Assembly: GCF_000970085.1 (NCBI RefSeq)
Contig: NZ_CP009506.1
Location: forward strand, 4,340,001 to 4,404,000
DNA: 64,000 nt
Source: Methanosarcina siciliae T4/M
GTDB lineage: Archaea > Halobacteriota > Methanosarcinia > Methanosarcinales > Methanosarcinaceae
Direction: 5' to 3'
The translations under genes and the position numbers were made by a program. The notes under the pieces are model-generated. The model was not told the origin of the DNA, made no database searches, and saw only the letters and a list, made by a program, of their open reading frames with translations. Numbering within the stretch: the first letter of the stretch is position 1; each line of letters begins with the position of its first letter. Of this stretch, positions 44,415 through 52,164 are shown piece by piece.

Positions 44415-44552
44415 CGGAGTTCCACGTTCTCCAGATATTTTCTCCATCTTTCCTGATATAGGCTGTAAAAAAGTTTGCGCAAGCACATTAAAATGGCAAT
44501 ATGTGCCTGCGCAGAGGTGGGGTTGCAGGCATACTGCCTGCTCTGGGGATAT

Positions 44553-44792
44553 ATGATGACAGCACATCTTAGAAAAGCTAAGTTTTACTGCCATCGATGT
44601 GAAACACTTCACAAGAGTTTTGGAGACTCCTGCGGGAGGTGTGTAAATGAAGCTCTTCGCCTTTGCAGGTTTTTGCTGCAAACTCGCACAAAAGCATTTT
44701 CGCATCTGGAACCACTCTGCTTTTCAAAAATTCTTATGCACACTTCGGGAAGAAATGTTCCTGCTAAATACACGAAGAACCATTTACCTTGA
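44553..44792 (+). CDS. Possible small zinc-ribbon protein
   Basis: A 79-codon frame beginning MMTAHLRKAKFYCHRCETLHK with CHRC and, 11 residues later, CGRC, a spacing suited to a zinc ribbon. A ggggat precedes the ATG closely. No homologue is recognised and an equally long frame exists on the opposite strand, so this may be a chance frame. Confidence 0.3.
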   Translation: MMTAHLRKAKFYCHRCETLHKSFGDSCGRCVNEALRLCRFLLQTRTKAFSHLEPLCFSKILMHTSGRNVPAKYTKNHLP

Positions 44793-45222
44793 TTTTTGAA
44801 TGGATGTGGGTGTTTTCTGGAAGACCGAGGTCTGGAAAACTAAGGTTTTTCAGATACTCTGGGTTTTTCAGGTACTCTGGAAACTCTTTTTCTGTCTCCA
44901 GGACCTCGTGCTCGTTTTTAATCTTGGAGGTTTTACACTTCGTTTTACACTTTGTAAGTCAAATCTCAAACATGGACATATTTTGAATTTCATAATTCGA
45001 AGGCTGAAAAGGAAGGTTCGGAGAATAAAGCCATTCCCATTTCCCGGCTTACATACCTGAAAACACGGATAATTATTGTTTTTTAGCCAGCTCTTTCTCC
45101 GATACCTGTCTTCTCTCAGTTTCTTCTGTCTTTACTTCTTATTTTTTCCAAATTTTTGCTATATCGTTCCTTATCTTTGCTTCTTTTCTCCCTGATTTTT
45201 GCTCCATACCTTCCTTATTTTC
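44793..45222. other. Intergenic region downstream of mtpP
   Basis: No gene recognised. Near 44845-44885 the word gtttttcagrtactctgg is repeated. The stretch 45100-45220 is T/C-rich on the plus strand; on the minus strand no clear T-run marks the transporter transcript end. Confidence 0.4.
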
Positions 45223-46590
45223 TTATCTCTGAGACCCGACAGGCGCATCCCCGGCTTCTGTAACTTTTACGGGGGCAGCAGTGTTTTCTGCGCCTTTTTC
45301 TTTTGAGACCAGCAGGCAGAGGAAGGCAAAGACCATGCAGGCAAACATGAGGAGCCAGACGGATTTATACTGGGCTACGGAAGCAACAGCGCCGTCCGAG
45401 ACTTCCATCATCTTCCCGGTCAGGGTCATGAAGATGGCTCCTCCAAGGAAGGGGAAAATATTGTATGCCCCTGTTGCGGTTCCTACGATCGATGCCGGGA
45501 ACCATTCTTTTATCTGGGCATAGGATACGATGAAGAAACCTCCGAAGAACCCGAAGAGGAAGTGGATGAGGGTGTATGCGGTGGTACTGGTAATGTTTCC
45601 TGCCTGTGACCAGATGACTCCCCAGAGCACTATGTATACTGCAGTGCCTGCAATGAGGACTTTCTTTCTGGACTTGAGCACTTTATCCGAGAGGTAGCCT
45701 GCAATCGGACAGCCGAAGATCATACCTATTGCTATGAAGGAGAGGATACCTGCATAGGTCCCTTTATCCCAGCCGAGAACGTCCCTGAAAAAGGGGCCTC
45801 CCCATAGGCCCTGATAGACCATGAGGCTTCCGTACATAAAGAAGAACCAGATGGAAAGGGGCCAGAACTTCATGCCGGAGCTGAATGTCTGCCTGAGGGC
45901 TTCACCCATCGGAATTTTTTCGACGGCTTTCGGGGGTACGTATCTTTCACCTTTTTCGTAGGCTTCGATTTCAGGAATGGTCGGGCAGTCCATATCTTCG
46001 GGTTTATCCTTAACAAGCACAAAGATTGCTACTGCAAGCAGTGCTGAAAATACCCCGAGCATAAGGAAGACTTTCTGCCAGTCTCCAAAGGCCGCTGCCA
46101 TTATGGCAAGAGGACCTGCCGCACTGAGGGCACCGATGTTCCCTATTGCCAGCAGGACTCCGGACATTGAAGCAAACTCGTTCTTCTTGAACCAGATGGC
46201 AAGTACCTTCATTACAGGAATGTAGACCATTGCCACTCCTATCCCTATTAATACCCTTCCGATAAGGACCATAGTGAAGTTGGAGGCAACTCCGGTAAGG
46301 ACGGCTCCGACTGCGGCAAGCAGGGTAAAGACAGCAGCGGTCTTTTTTACACCCCAGCTGTCACTTAATATCCCGCTTGGAAGTTGCATTGCCGTGTAGG
46401 CATAGAAGTATGCGGACCCGAGCAGTCCTATGGAGGCAGCGCCCACTCCAAATGTATTCATGATGTCAGTCGCAACTACTGCTGTAGACACGCGGTGGAA
46501 GTACACAAAGAAATATGCAAGGGCAAGGATAACAAAGACAACCCAGCGATATTTCATAACTTTACTTACATTATCCTGATTAATTTCCAT
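45223..46590 (-). CDS. mtpP: MFS transporter, probable MtpP
   Basis: A 455-residue major facilitator with twelve predicted membrane helices. The motif between helices 2 and 3 reads LPSGILSDSWGVKKT. I start it at MEINQDN (46590), with gggagcgag 4-8 bases upstream. It is the last gene of the order corrinoid protein - methyltransferase - MFS transporter, which matches mtpCAP of Methanosarcina, needed for methylmercaptopropionate use. Role inferred: uptake of that or a similar methylated sulfur compound. Confidence 0.82.
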   Translation of the reverse strand: MEINQDNVSKVMKYRWVVFVILALAYFFVYFHRVSTAVVATDIMNTFGVGAASIGLLGSAYFYAYTAMQLPSGILSDSWGVKKTAAVFTLLAAVGAVLTGVASNFTMVLIGRVLIGIGVAMVYIPVMKVLAIWFKKNEFASMSGVLLAIGNIGALSAAGPLAIMAAAFGDWQKVFLMLGVFSALLAVAIFVLVKDKPEDMDCPTIPEIEAYEKGERYVPPKAVEKIPMGEALRQTFSSGMKFWPLSIWFFFMYGSLMVYQGLWGGPFFRDVLGWDKGTYAGILSFIAIGMIFGCPIAGYLSDKVLKSRKKVLIAGTAVYIVLWGVIWSQAGNITSTTAYTLIHFLFGFFGGFFIVSYAQIKEWFPASIVGTATGAYNIFPFLGGAIFMTLTGKMMEVSDGAVASVAQYKSVWLLMFACMVFAFLCLLVSKEKGAENTAAPVKVTEAGDAPVGSQR

Positions 46591-46845
46591 AGCTCTCGCT
46601 CCCAATGACAATAATTAAGAACACGAATAATACAGGTGTAAAGGGGTACCGGAATCAGGAATCCTTTACAAGATGTGCTGCAATCCGGTCCTTCCGTTTT
46701 GATCCCGGGAAGATCTTGAATGAAAGATGCCGATATCCCATTCTTACTGAGGTGGTCTCCTCCCGGAACAGTTTTTTTCTTCAAACAGCAATTCGTATTT
46801 TTTGATGCATTTTCCCGAGCAAGGTTTTTTGACCAGGGGTTTTTG
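46591..46845. other. Leader region between the 15-bp array and mtpP
   Basis: About 255 bp with no gene, between the mtpP start and the tandem array. A plus-strand frame runs through it into the array but has no protein features. It may act as a separate mtpP leader or processing region. Confidence 0.4.
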
Positions 46846-47040
46846 ATCGAAGCTTATCTGACCGAAGCTTATCTGACCGAAGCTTATCTGACCGAAGCTT
46901 ATCTGATCGAAGCTTATCTGACCGAAGCTTATCTGACCGAAGCTTATCTGACCGAAGCTTATCTGACCGAAGCTTATCTGACCGAAGCTTATCTGACCGA
47001 AGCTTATCTGATCAAATCTTATCTGATCAAAGATTGTCTG
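46846..47040. repeat. 15-bp tandem array, 13 units, in the mtpA-mtpP interval
   Basis: Thirteen consecutive 15-bp units. Nine are exactly accgaagcttatctg, two (46846-46860 and 46906-46920) are atcgaagcttatctg, and the last two (47011-47025 and 47026-47040) are atcaaatcttatctg and atcaaagattgtctg. The last unit contains the 3' end of mtpA including its stop codon at 47027-47029. Each standard unit has the palindrome aagctt. On the mRNA strand the unit reads cagataagcttcggt. Confidence 0.97.
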
Positions 47041-48061
47041 CAGACCAGTCAGCTGCAGCTTTTACCCAGGTTTTGAGCTTGTCCGAGCTGCTCAGGGGAG
47101 GGGTTCCGCATCCGAGCATGCTGGCTTTTGCTCCGCCGTCAAGCCCTTTTCTTGTTTCTTCGATAATCTGCTCTTCCGTGCCTTCGACCATCAGGAGGGG
47201 GGTCACATTCCCGACAATAGGCACGTTTCCGGCGATCTTGGTTGCTTCGTCCATATTCACAGCCTGTTCTACACTGAGGCAGTCCGCGCCTGTGGATGCC
47301 ATTCCTTCAATGATCGGGACGGTATCTCCGCAGATGTGAAGTTCCCAGGGGCATCCTAGATGGTGCACGAAGTCCCCTATTTCTTTTTCAGCAGGAACAG
47401 CTATCTGGTAGTAGAACTCAGGCATTACCAGATTGGGAGATGCGGATGCATCCGAATAGTACAGGATATCAGCCCCGGCTTCGACACAGGCCTTGGCATA
47501 GATTTTGTTAATTTCCAGGGCTATCGAAATCCAGTCCTTCATTTTTTGCATTTGCTTTTCCTTCTGGAGGCACTTGATGCTGAGCATGGACAGGTTCTCA
47601 GCACCCATGAGATCTCCTGCAAGGGTTATGGGAGCTACGAGAAACGCAGTAACTGCTGCGTCGGGGTATTTTTCCTTTGCGAGTTTTATGGCGTCAAGTG
47701 TAGTTTGTACATATTTGTCTTCAAGGAAATTGTCATATTTTACCTCCTCGGGCTTGTTGAAAAAGCTCCTTACCGAAGGCTGAATATCAATTCTTCCCAT
47801 CTTCACTTCAAGGCCAAGAGCCATGGATTCTATGAACATTCCAAAAGGCATTACAATATTATCAAGCCCGGCGTCGGTATGCATAAGGCTCACAGTATTG
47901 ACCATCATCTCTGCATTGCTATGGTAATCGGGCCAGGAACTCCCGCTCTTCTCTATATATTCCTTGACCATAGCAGAGCCTGTGATCACCGGGACTCTGT
48001 CAACCGGCTTTCTGTTGAGCATTGCAAAGACCCTTTCTTTTGAGGTCATCTCAGATACCAT
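47027..48061 (-). CDS. mtpA: Methylcobalamin:coenzyme M methyltransferase family protein, probable MtpA
   Basis: A 344-residue protein of the uroporphyrinogen decarboxylase/MtaA-MtbA family. It moves a methyl group between a corrinoid protein and its thiol acceptor using a zinc site. The zinc ligands are the H-x-C in LHICGDTVPII and the later Cys in MLGCGTPPLSS. The N terminus TSKERVFAMLNRKPVDRVPV is typical. I start at MVSEMTSK (48061), with aaaggagg 7 bases upstream. It lies 69 bp after mtpC. Its last codons are part of the 15-bp tandem array. Confidence 0.87.
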   Translation of the reverse strand: MVSEMTSKERVFAMLNRKPVDRVPVITGSAMVKEYIEKSGSSWPDYHSNAEMMVNTVSLMHTDAGLDNIVMPFGMFIESMALGLEVKMGRIDIQPSVRSFFNKPEEVKYDNFLEDKYVQTTLDAIKLAKEKYPDAAVTAFLVAPITLAGDLMGAENLSMLSIKCLQKEKQMQKMKDWISIALEINKIYAKACVEAGADILYYSDASASPNLVMPEFYYQIAVPAEKEIGDFVHHLGCPWELHICGDTVPIIEGMASTGADCLSVEQAVNMDEATKIAGNVPIVGNVTPLLMVEGTEEQIIEETRKGLDGGAKASMLGCGTPPLSSSDKLKTWVKAAADWSADNL

Positions 48062-48130
48062 GTTTTTTCCTCCTTTTTTACTCTCTTTATGCTTTTTAGT
48101 CAGATCTGTTCGCAAAAGCACCTGTAAAGT

Positions 48131-48925
48131 TTAACTCCATCTCACGCTTTCGGATGGAAAGTCAAAAACCGCTCCTTTCAGCCAGCTTGCCGCACTGGCT
48201 GCATCGTGGGGAGAAACATCTGCCCCTATCTGGGATGCATACTCGGCTGTGATAGGAGCTCCACCAACCATTACCAGTAATTTGTCCCTGATGCCTTCAT
48301 TTTCAAGCATTTTGACAACCTTCGGCATTTCGGCCATGGTTGTGGTCATAAGGGTGCTCATGGAAACTGCGGTTGCTTTATTCTCTTTTGCAGCTTCGAT
48401 GAACCTGGGGGCCGGGACATCATTTCCAAGGTCCACACAATTGAAACCATTTGCGCTGAGCAGGGTTTTTACAAGGCTCTTCCCAATATCATGGACATCG
48501 CCTTCAACCGTCCCAATGACAACTGTTATAGCTTTTGAAGCGCTGTTTTCATCCTGTTTCATGTAGGGGGCGAGAAGGTCCATTCCGCCGTACATTGCAG
48601 CCGAAGCTATCAGGAGCTGGGGAACAAAGGCTTCTCCTTCTTCGTATTTTTTCCCGATAAGGCTCATACCTGCTGCGAGCCCTTCTATAAGGGTTTTGAA
48701 GGGGTCCATTCCGATCTGGATTGCCACCTGTGTCCAGCCCTGGGTCATTTCCTCCTCTCCGTCCATTACCAGGAGTGCAAGTTTTTTGAGGGTAATTGCT
48801 TCCACATCAGCTCCGGTGGCCAGAAGCTTTTGGGTCAGCTCTTTAATTGCATCCTCATCTTCATCTTCTGCTGCTTCATCCAGTTCTTCGATTATTTCCT
48901 GGACTTCTTCCGGTAGATCATCCAT
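48131..48925 (-). CDS. mtpC: Methyltransferase corrinoid protein, probable MtpC
   Basis: A 264-residue cobalamin-binding protein. An acidic N terminus (EELDEAAEDEDEDAIKEL) leads into the helical B12-cap domain (KKYEEGEAFVPQLLIASAAMY), then the Rossmann-like B12 domain with the cobalt-ligand motif GDVHDIGKSLV (D-x-H-x-x-G), STLMTTTM and VGGAPIT. It carries methyl groups for MtpA. The acidic stretch is longer than in MtaC-type proteins. It is the first gene of mtpCAP; the ATG has gaggt 6 bases upstream. Confidence 0.88.
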   Translation of the reverse strand: MDDLPEEVQEIIEELDEAAEDEDEDAIKELTQKLLATGADVEAITLKKLALLVMDGEEEMTQGWTQVAIQIGMDPFKTLIEGLAAGMSLIGKKYEEGEAFVPQLLIASAAMYGGMDLLAPYMKQDENSASKAITVVIGTVEGDVHDIGKSLVKTLLSANGFNCVDLGNDVPAPRFIEAAKENKATAVSMSTLMTTTMAEMPKVVKMLENEGIRDKLLVMVGGAPITAEYASQIGADVSPHDAASAASWLKGAVFDFPSESVRWS

Positions 48926-49863
48926 TTTGATACCTCTGGTTCGATTTGCTCATAATAATCCACAACTGCTCATCAATACTCCACTTATTGATACACCATA
49001 TTGCATCTGAAGAGGTACAGGGTAAAGGTCCGGATCTTTTCCTTCTTCTAACAGAAAGCAATTAGATATAGGTTTCAAAAATAGATATACTAACCGTCAT
49101 CGGAAAAACTCATAACTTTAATGAAAATATGCTCCATATTAAAAATAGCAGCGTATATTAAAAATTATATTCAATTACTATAATAAACAATCTTTTAAAA
49201 AACAGAAGGCTCTGAAAAATAAACATGTTAATTCCTGAAACATCTCTTCATAAAACCTTCAGATTTTGATTATTTCGTAGCCCCGTTTATAATATCAACG
49301 GCGTTGATTTCCGGCATGGCGTTGATTTTCCTGCCTGAAATTGAATTCCGGATCCGGCTATGAATCTGAATTTCAGGCTTTTTAGGCTTGTATCTCTCAA
49401 ATGCTTTCCTTTATAGCCACAACATATATATAATTATTCTGTAGATATCTGAAATTCAGTCGCTTCCTGCTGTTTTGTGCCGTTTTCCCTACTCACAAAA
49501 TTCGGTAATAACTTCTTTTTTGACGGGCAGATATGCAGGTTTGTGCAGGCTTTTAGATTTCTCTTAATTGGAATACCGTTTCTGAAGTTAAGGAATGTAT
49601 TAACTTCCGTGCGGTGCGAAAAGAGATAACGGATAGGTTTGCTGCTCGATTCCTGAATAAATCCGGCAATTAAGTAGAGTTCCTCAATTCGGGAACCTTT
49701 ATGTTCCTGAGCTTCCGAGAGTGTAGGTTTTCTCTCAACCCAAAGTTCTTTTACGTTTGCTTTCTGTCCCTATCTGCTCCATAAATTTTTGGGCCATAAC
49801 ATAACTTTTATTAAATGTTATCCTTATTATATTCCAGAAACTAAGACTGTTTGAGGCCCATGC
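48926..49863. other. 940-bp divergent upstream region of mtpC and the coiled-coil gene
   Basis: A long non-coding stretch, in keeping with the long 5' leaders of Methanosarcina methyltransferase operons. It includes a perfect 15-bp palindrome and a half-copy near 49294-49327, a TATA-like acatatatataatt near 49423, and another ttattatattcc at about 49823, 40 bp before the plus-strand gene. No coding region recognised. Confidence 0.5.
49294..49327. promoter_or_regulatory. Palindrome plus half-site upstream of mtpC
   Basis: atcaacggcgttgat (49294-49308) is a perfect 15-bp inverted repeat, and its right half ggcgttgat recurs exactly at 49319-49327, 19 bp on. This arrangement (one full and one half operator) fits binding of a dimeric regulator such as an Msr protein. 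It is 370 bp upstream of mtpC and 540 bp upstream of the coiled-coil gene. Confidence 0.55.
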
Positions 49864-51513
49864 ATGGAAGACCCTGTTGTTGCAAGAATAAAAAATCAGT
49901 TTGATAAAAAAGGAAATCCAGCAAAGATTCCCCTCATGAGCGGGAAGCAGTTTTTCGAATCCAGGGCAGAAGAAGACGGAATCTACGTTGATAATCTGAA
50001 AAATCAGCCCTTCCTCCCCTGGAAAATATTTTCAGAAGCCGTTAATTTTCTGCAGGAAAACGGAGGGAAGGTTAAAAAAGGAAATGCAACAAACTCCAGG
50101 CTGGGGGACCCTAACCTTGATCTGAATACCCTGGAAGGTTATATTGCCAGTAAGATCTACGGCTGCAAGCCCGGAGACAGCGTATTTAAGAGGATAACGC
50201 CGATAGCATCAATTCTCGCCTGGGCTGAAATTTGTGAAAATACAAGAGGACAGCTTTGCCTGCTCCCGGAACAAAAAGAGCAGGTTTCAGAATCTGAAAA
50301 AGCAGTTCCTATTGCTCCAAAAGTGGAAAAAAGAGAAGAAAAAGCCGAAATAGATTCTTTAAATTCCCAGCTTGCAAACAGGGATGCGGAATTAAAAAGC
50401 CTGGAAATCAAACTTGCAGAAAGCCTGCAGAAAATAAAAGAGTTTGAGGGCCGGGTTGCAGGCAGTGACAGGGAAATCAGCGGTCTTCGGGAAGAACTTG
50501 AAACAAGAGCCGGAAAAATAGTTGCCCTTCAAAAATCTTTCTCAGACTCGGAAGAAAATATTAAAGACCTTGAAGAAAAGCTCGCCGGAAAAGAAGTCAA
50601 ACTCAATGAGCTTGAAAAGCTAATCTCCGAAAAGGAAGGTAAACTTGGGGAATTTGGGAGGGAGATCGTTGAAAAAAACGAAAAAATAAGAACTCTCGAG
50701 GGTCTCCTTATTACAAAAGATGGAGCTGTAAAGGATCTGGAGAACCAGCTTATTCAGAAAAATGAAGCTGTAAAGGATCTGGAAAACCAGCTTGTTCTGA
50801 AAGATGAAGCTATAAAAAAGCTCGAAGCCCTGATTACCCAAAATAGCGGCATCATTGAAGAGCTTAAATCCAGCTTGAAAGAGAAAGAAGAAGTTATAAG
50901 CGTTTTTGAGGTCGGAGTTCAGGAAAAAGACTCAAAGCTTCAGGTATTTCTCGAAGAACTTGCCGTTAGGGATGAGGAGATCGGAAAACTTAAGACCGAG
51001 CTGATTGGATTCGAAAATGAGAGGAATGACCTTGGTAAGGCTCTCAAAGTAAAAATTGAAGAAATAAAGATGCTTAATGAAAAATTCCCGGCAAAAGAAA
51101 GAGCTATGAAAAAACTTGAAGAAAGCATCCGGGTAAAGGATCAGGACCTTAAGACCCTTGCCGAAGAGGTTATTGCAAAGAGTGGGAAAGTAAAGGGATT
51201 GGAAGAGAAGCTCACTGCAAAAGAGAGAAAGATAAACACAGTAGAGTCCAGGCTTGCCGCAAGTGAAGAAAAAGCCAGAAAGCTTGAAAAACAACTCTCT
51301 GGATATAAAGGAGAAGAAAAACTGGTGGAGCAGCTCCGGGAAAAAGATGAACTAATAAAACAGATCAGATGCACACTTGTAAGCAAAGAAGAAGAAGTTT
51401 CCCGGCTCAATGAAGAAAATCGGAAGTACAGGAAGCAGCAGAAACTTGAAGCTGAAGGATTAAGACAGATAGAAGAACAGAAATCCTCAAAGAAATGGTG
51501 GAAACGCCTGTAA
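49864..51513 (+). CDS. Long coiled-coil protein of unknown function
   Basis: A 549-residue protein. Residues 1-135 form a non-repetitive domain (NPAKIPLMSGKQFFESRAEEDG; GYIASKIYGCKPGDSVFKRI) that I do not recognise. Residues about 150-540 are a nearly continuous coiled coil of heptads rich in Lys, Glu and Leu, with internal copies of a unit like KDLENQLIQKNEAV. It ends in a basic SSKKWWKRL. No signal peptide or membrane helix. Such proteins may be structural or SMC/tropomyosin-like scaffolds; function is open. Confidence 0.75.
   Translation: MEDPVVARIKNQFDKKGNPAKIPLMSGKQFFESRAEEDGIYVDNLKNQPFLPWKIFSEAVNFLQENGGKVKKGNATNSRLGDPNLDLNTLEGYIASKIYGCKPGDSVFKRITPIASILAWAEICENTRGQLCLLPEQKEQVSESEKAVPIAPKVEKREEKAEIDSLNSQLANRDAELKSLEIKLAESLQKIKEFEGRVAGSDREISGLREELETRAGKIVALQKSFSDSEENIKDLEEKLAGKEVKLNELEKLISEKEGKLGEFGREIVEKNEKIRTLEGLLITKDGAVKDLENQLIQKNEAVKDLENQLVLKDEAIKKLEALITQNSGIIEELKSSLKEKEEVISVFEVGVQEKDSKLQVFLEELAVRDEEIGKLKTELIGFENERNDLGKALKVKIEEIKMLNEKFPAKERAMKKLEESIRVKDQDLKTLAEEVIAKSGKVKGLEEKLTAKERKINTVESRLAASEEKARKLEKQLSGYKGEEKLVEQLREKDELIKQIRCTLVSKEEEVSRLNEENRKYRKQQKLEAEGLRQIEEQKSSKKWWKRL
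50722..50811 (+). repeat. Internal 42-bp duplication in the coiled-coil gene
   Basis: gctgtaaaggatctggagaa and the following bases recur with few changes 42 bp later (about 50726 and 50768), giving two copies of A-V-K-D-L-E-N-Q-L. The spacing keeps the reading frame and heptad phase, suggesting growth of the coil by tandem duplication. Confidence 0.75.
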
Positions 51514-51540
51514 TCCCCTGGATTACTTAAACTCATTTGG

Positions 51541-52005
51541 TTAAAACCGGTTTATATTGTTTATTCCGGGCCTTTCGGGGCATGTGGTAAGAAAAGAACT
51601 GTGAAGCAGGTGAAGGACCATATCAGGGCTGATTTTTCTGAGACTTGTTATCTCCTCAATTATTTCTTCTTCGGTTCTGCCCTGAACCTCCAGCTCTTTT
51701 ATTTTCTCGAGCACATAGGAAGGTATTACAAAATAATTATTCAGGTCATGCCAGTGCCCGCTGACATCACCCTTTACCAGGTGAATTCCTGAAGAGCCTA
51801 AAAACATCTTAATAAATTTTGAAAGCCCTTCATAGGATGAGGCCGGAAGCTGAAGTATTTCAATTCCAGGGCAGGTCTTGACCAGACTGAAGAGGTCCCT
51901 ATCCGAGGGCCTGAAAGCAAGATGTACTGCCTTTTCTTCATGTTCCAGGCTAAGGATTTCATCCCTGCTGGTTACCACTCTAATACGTATACTACCTAAC
52001 CCCAT
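51541..52005 (-). CDS. DUF1699 family protein (copy 3, divergent)
   Basis: A 154-residue member of the same family as the genes at 38191 and 40508, but more distant: IRIRVVTSRDEILSLEHEEK, AVHLAFRPSDRDLFSLV, CPGIEILQLPASSYEGL and KELEVQGRTEEEIIEEI...SPDMVLHLL. It has short additions at both ends. The ATG has aggagtgggag 5-15 bases upstream. It is convergent with the coiled-coil gene (27 bp apart). Confidence 0.82.
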   Translation of the reverse strand: MGLGSIRIRVVTSRDEILSLEHEEKAVHLAFRPSDRDLFSLVKTCPGIEILQLPASSYEGLSKFIKMFLGSSGIHLVKGDVSGHWHDLNNYFVIPSYVLEKIKELEVQGRTEEEIIEEITSLRKISPDMVLHLLHSSFLTTCPERPGINNINRF

Positions 52006-52164
52006 TTATGCTCCCACTCCTATAGTAAGCATGAATCATTTATTTAATTTTGTATTTCAGTATTTCGGATCAAATTTCAGTATGTCGGATGAGCGAGCAG
52101 GAGGCAGAACCAGCAGAAACGGTGACAGTAAATCTTTTATCTGTTGAATTAACGGCTTCCTACA

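Noticed and set aside
44409..44705. 98-codon minus-strand frame opposite the possible zinc-ribbon gene
   Set aside because: It is the antisense of the plus-strand frame, and its cysteines do not form a sensible metal site.
46720..47076. Repeat protein frame (TEAYL units) across the 15-bp array
   Set aside because: Because 15 is a multiple of three, any frame through the array stays open. It runs into mtpA antisense and has no ribosome site.
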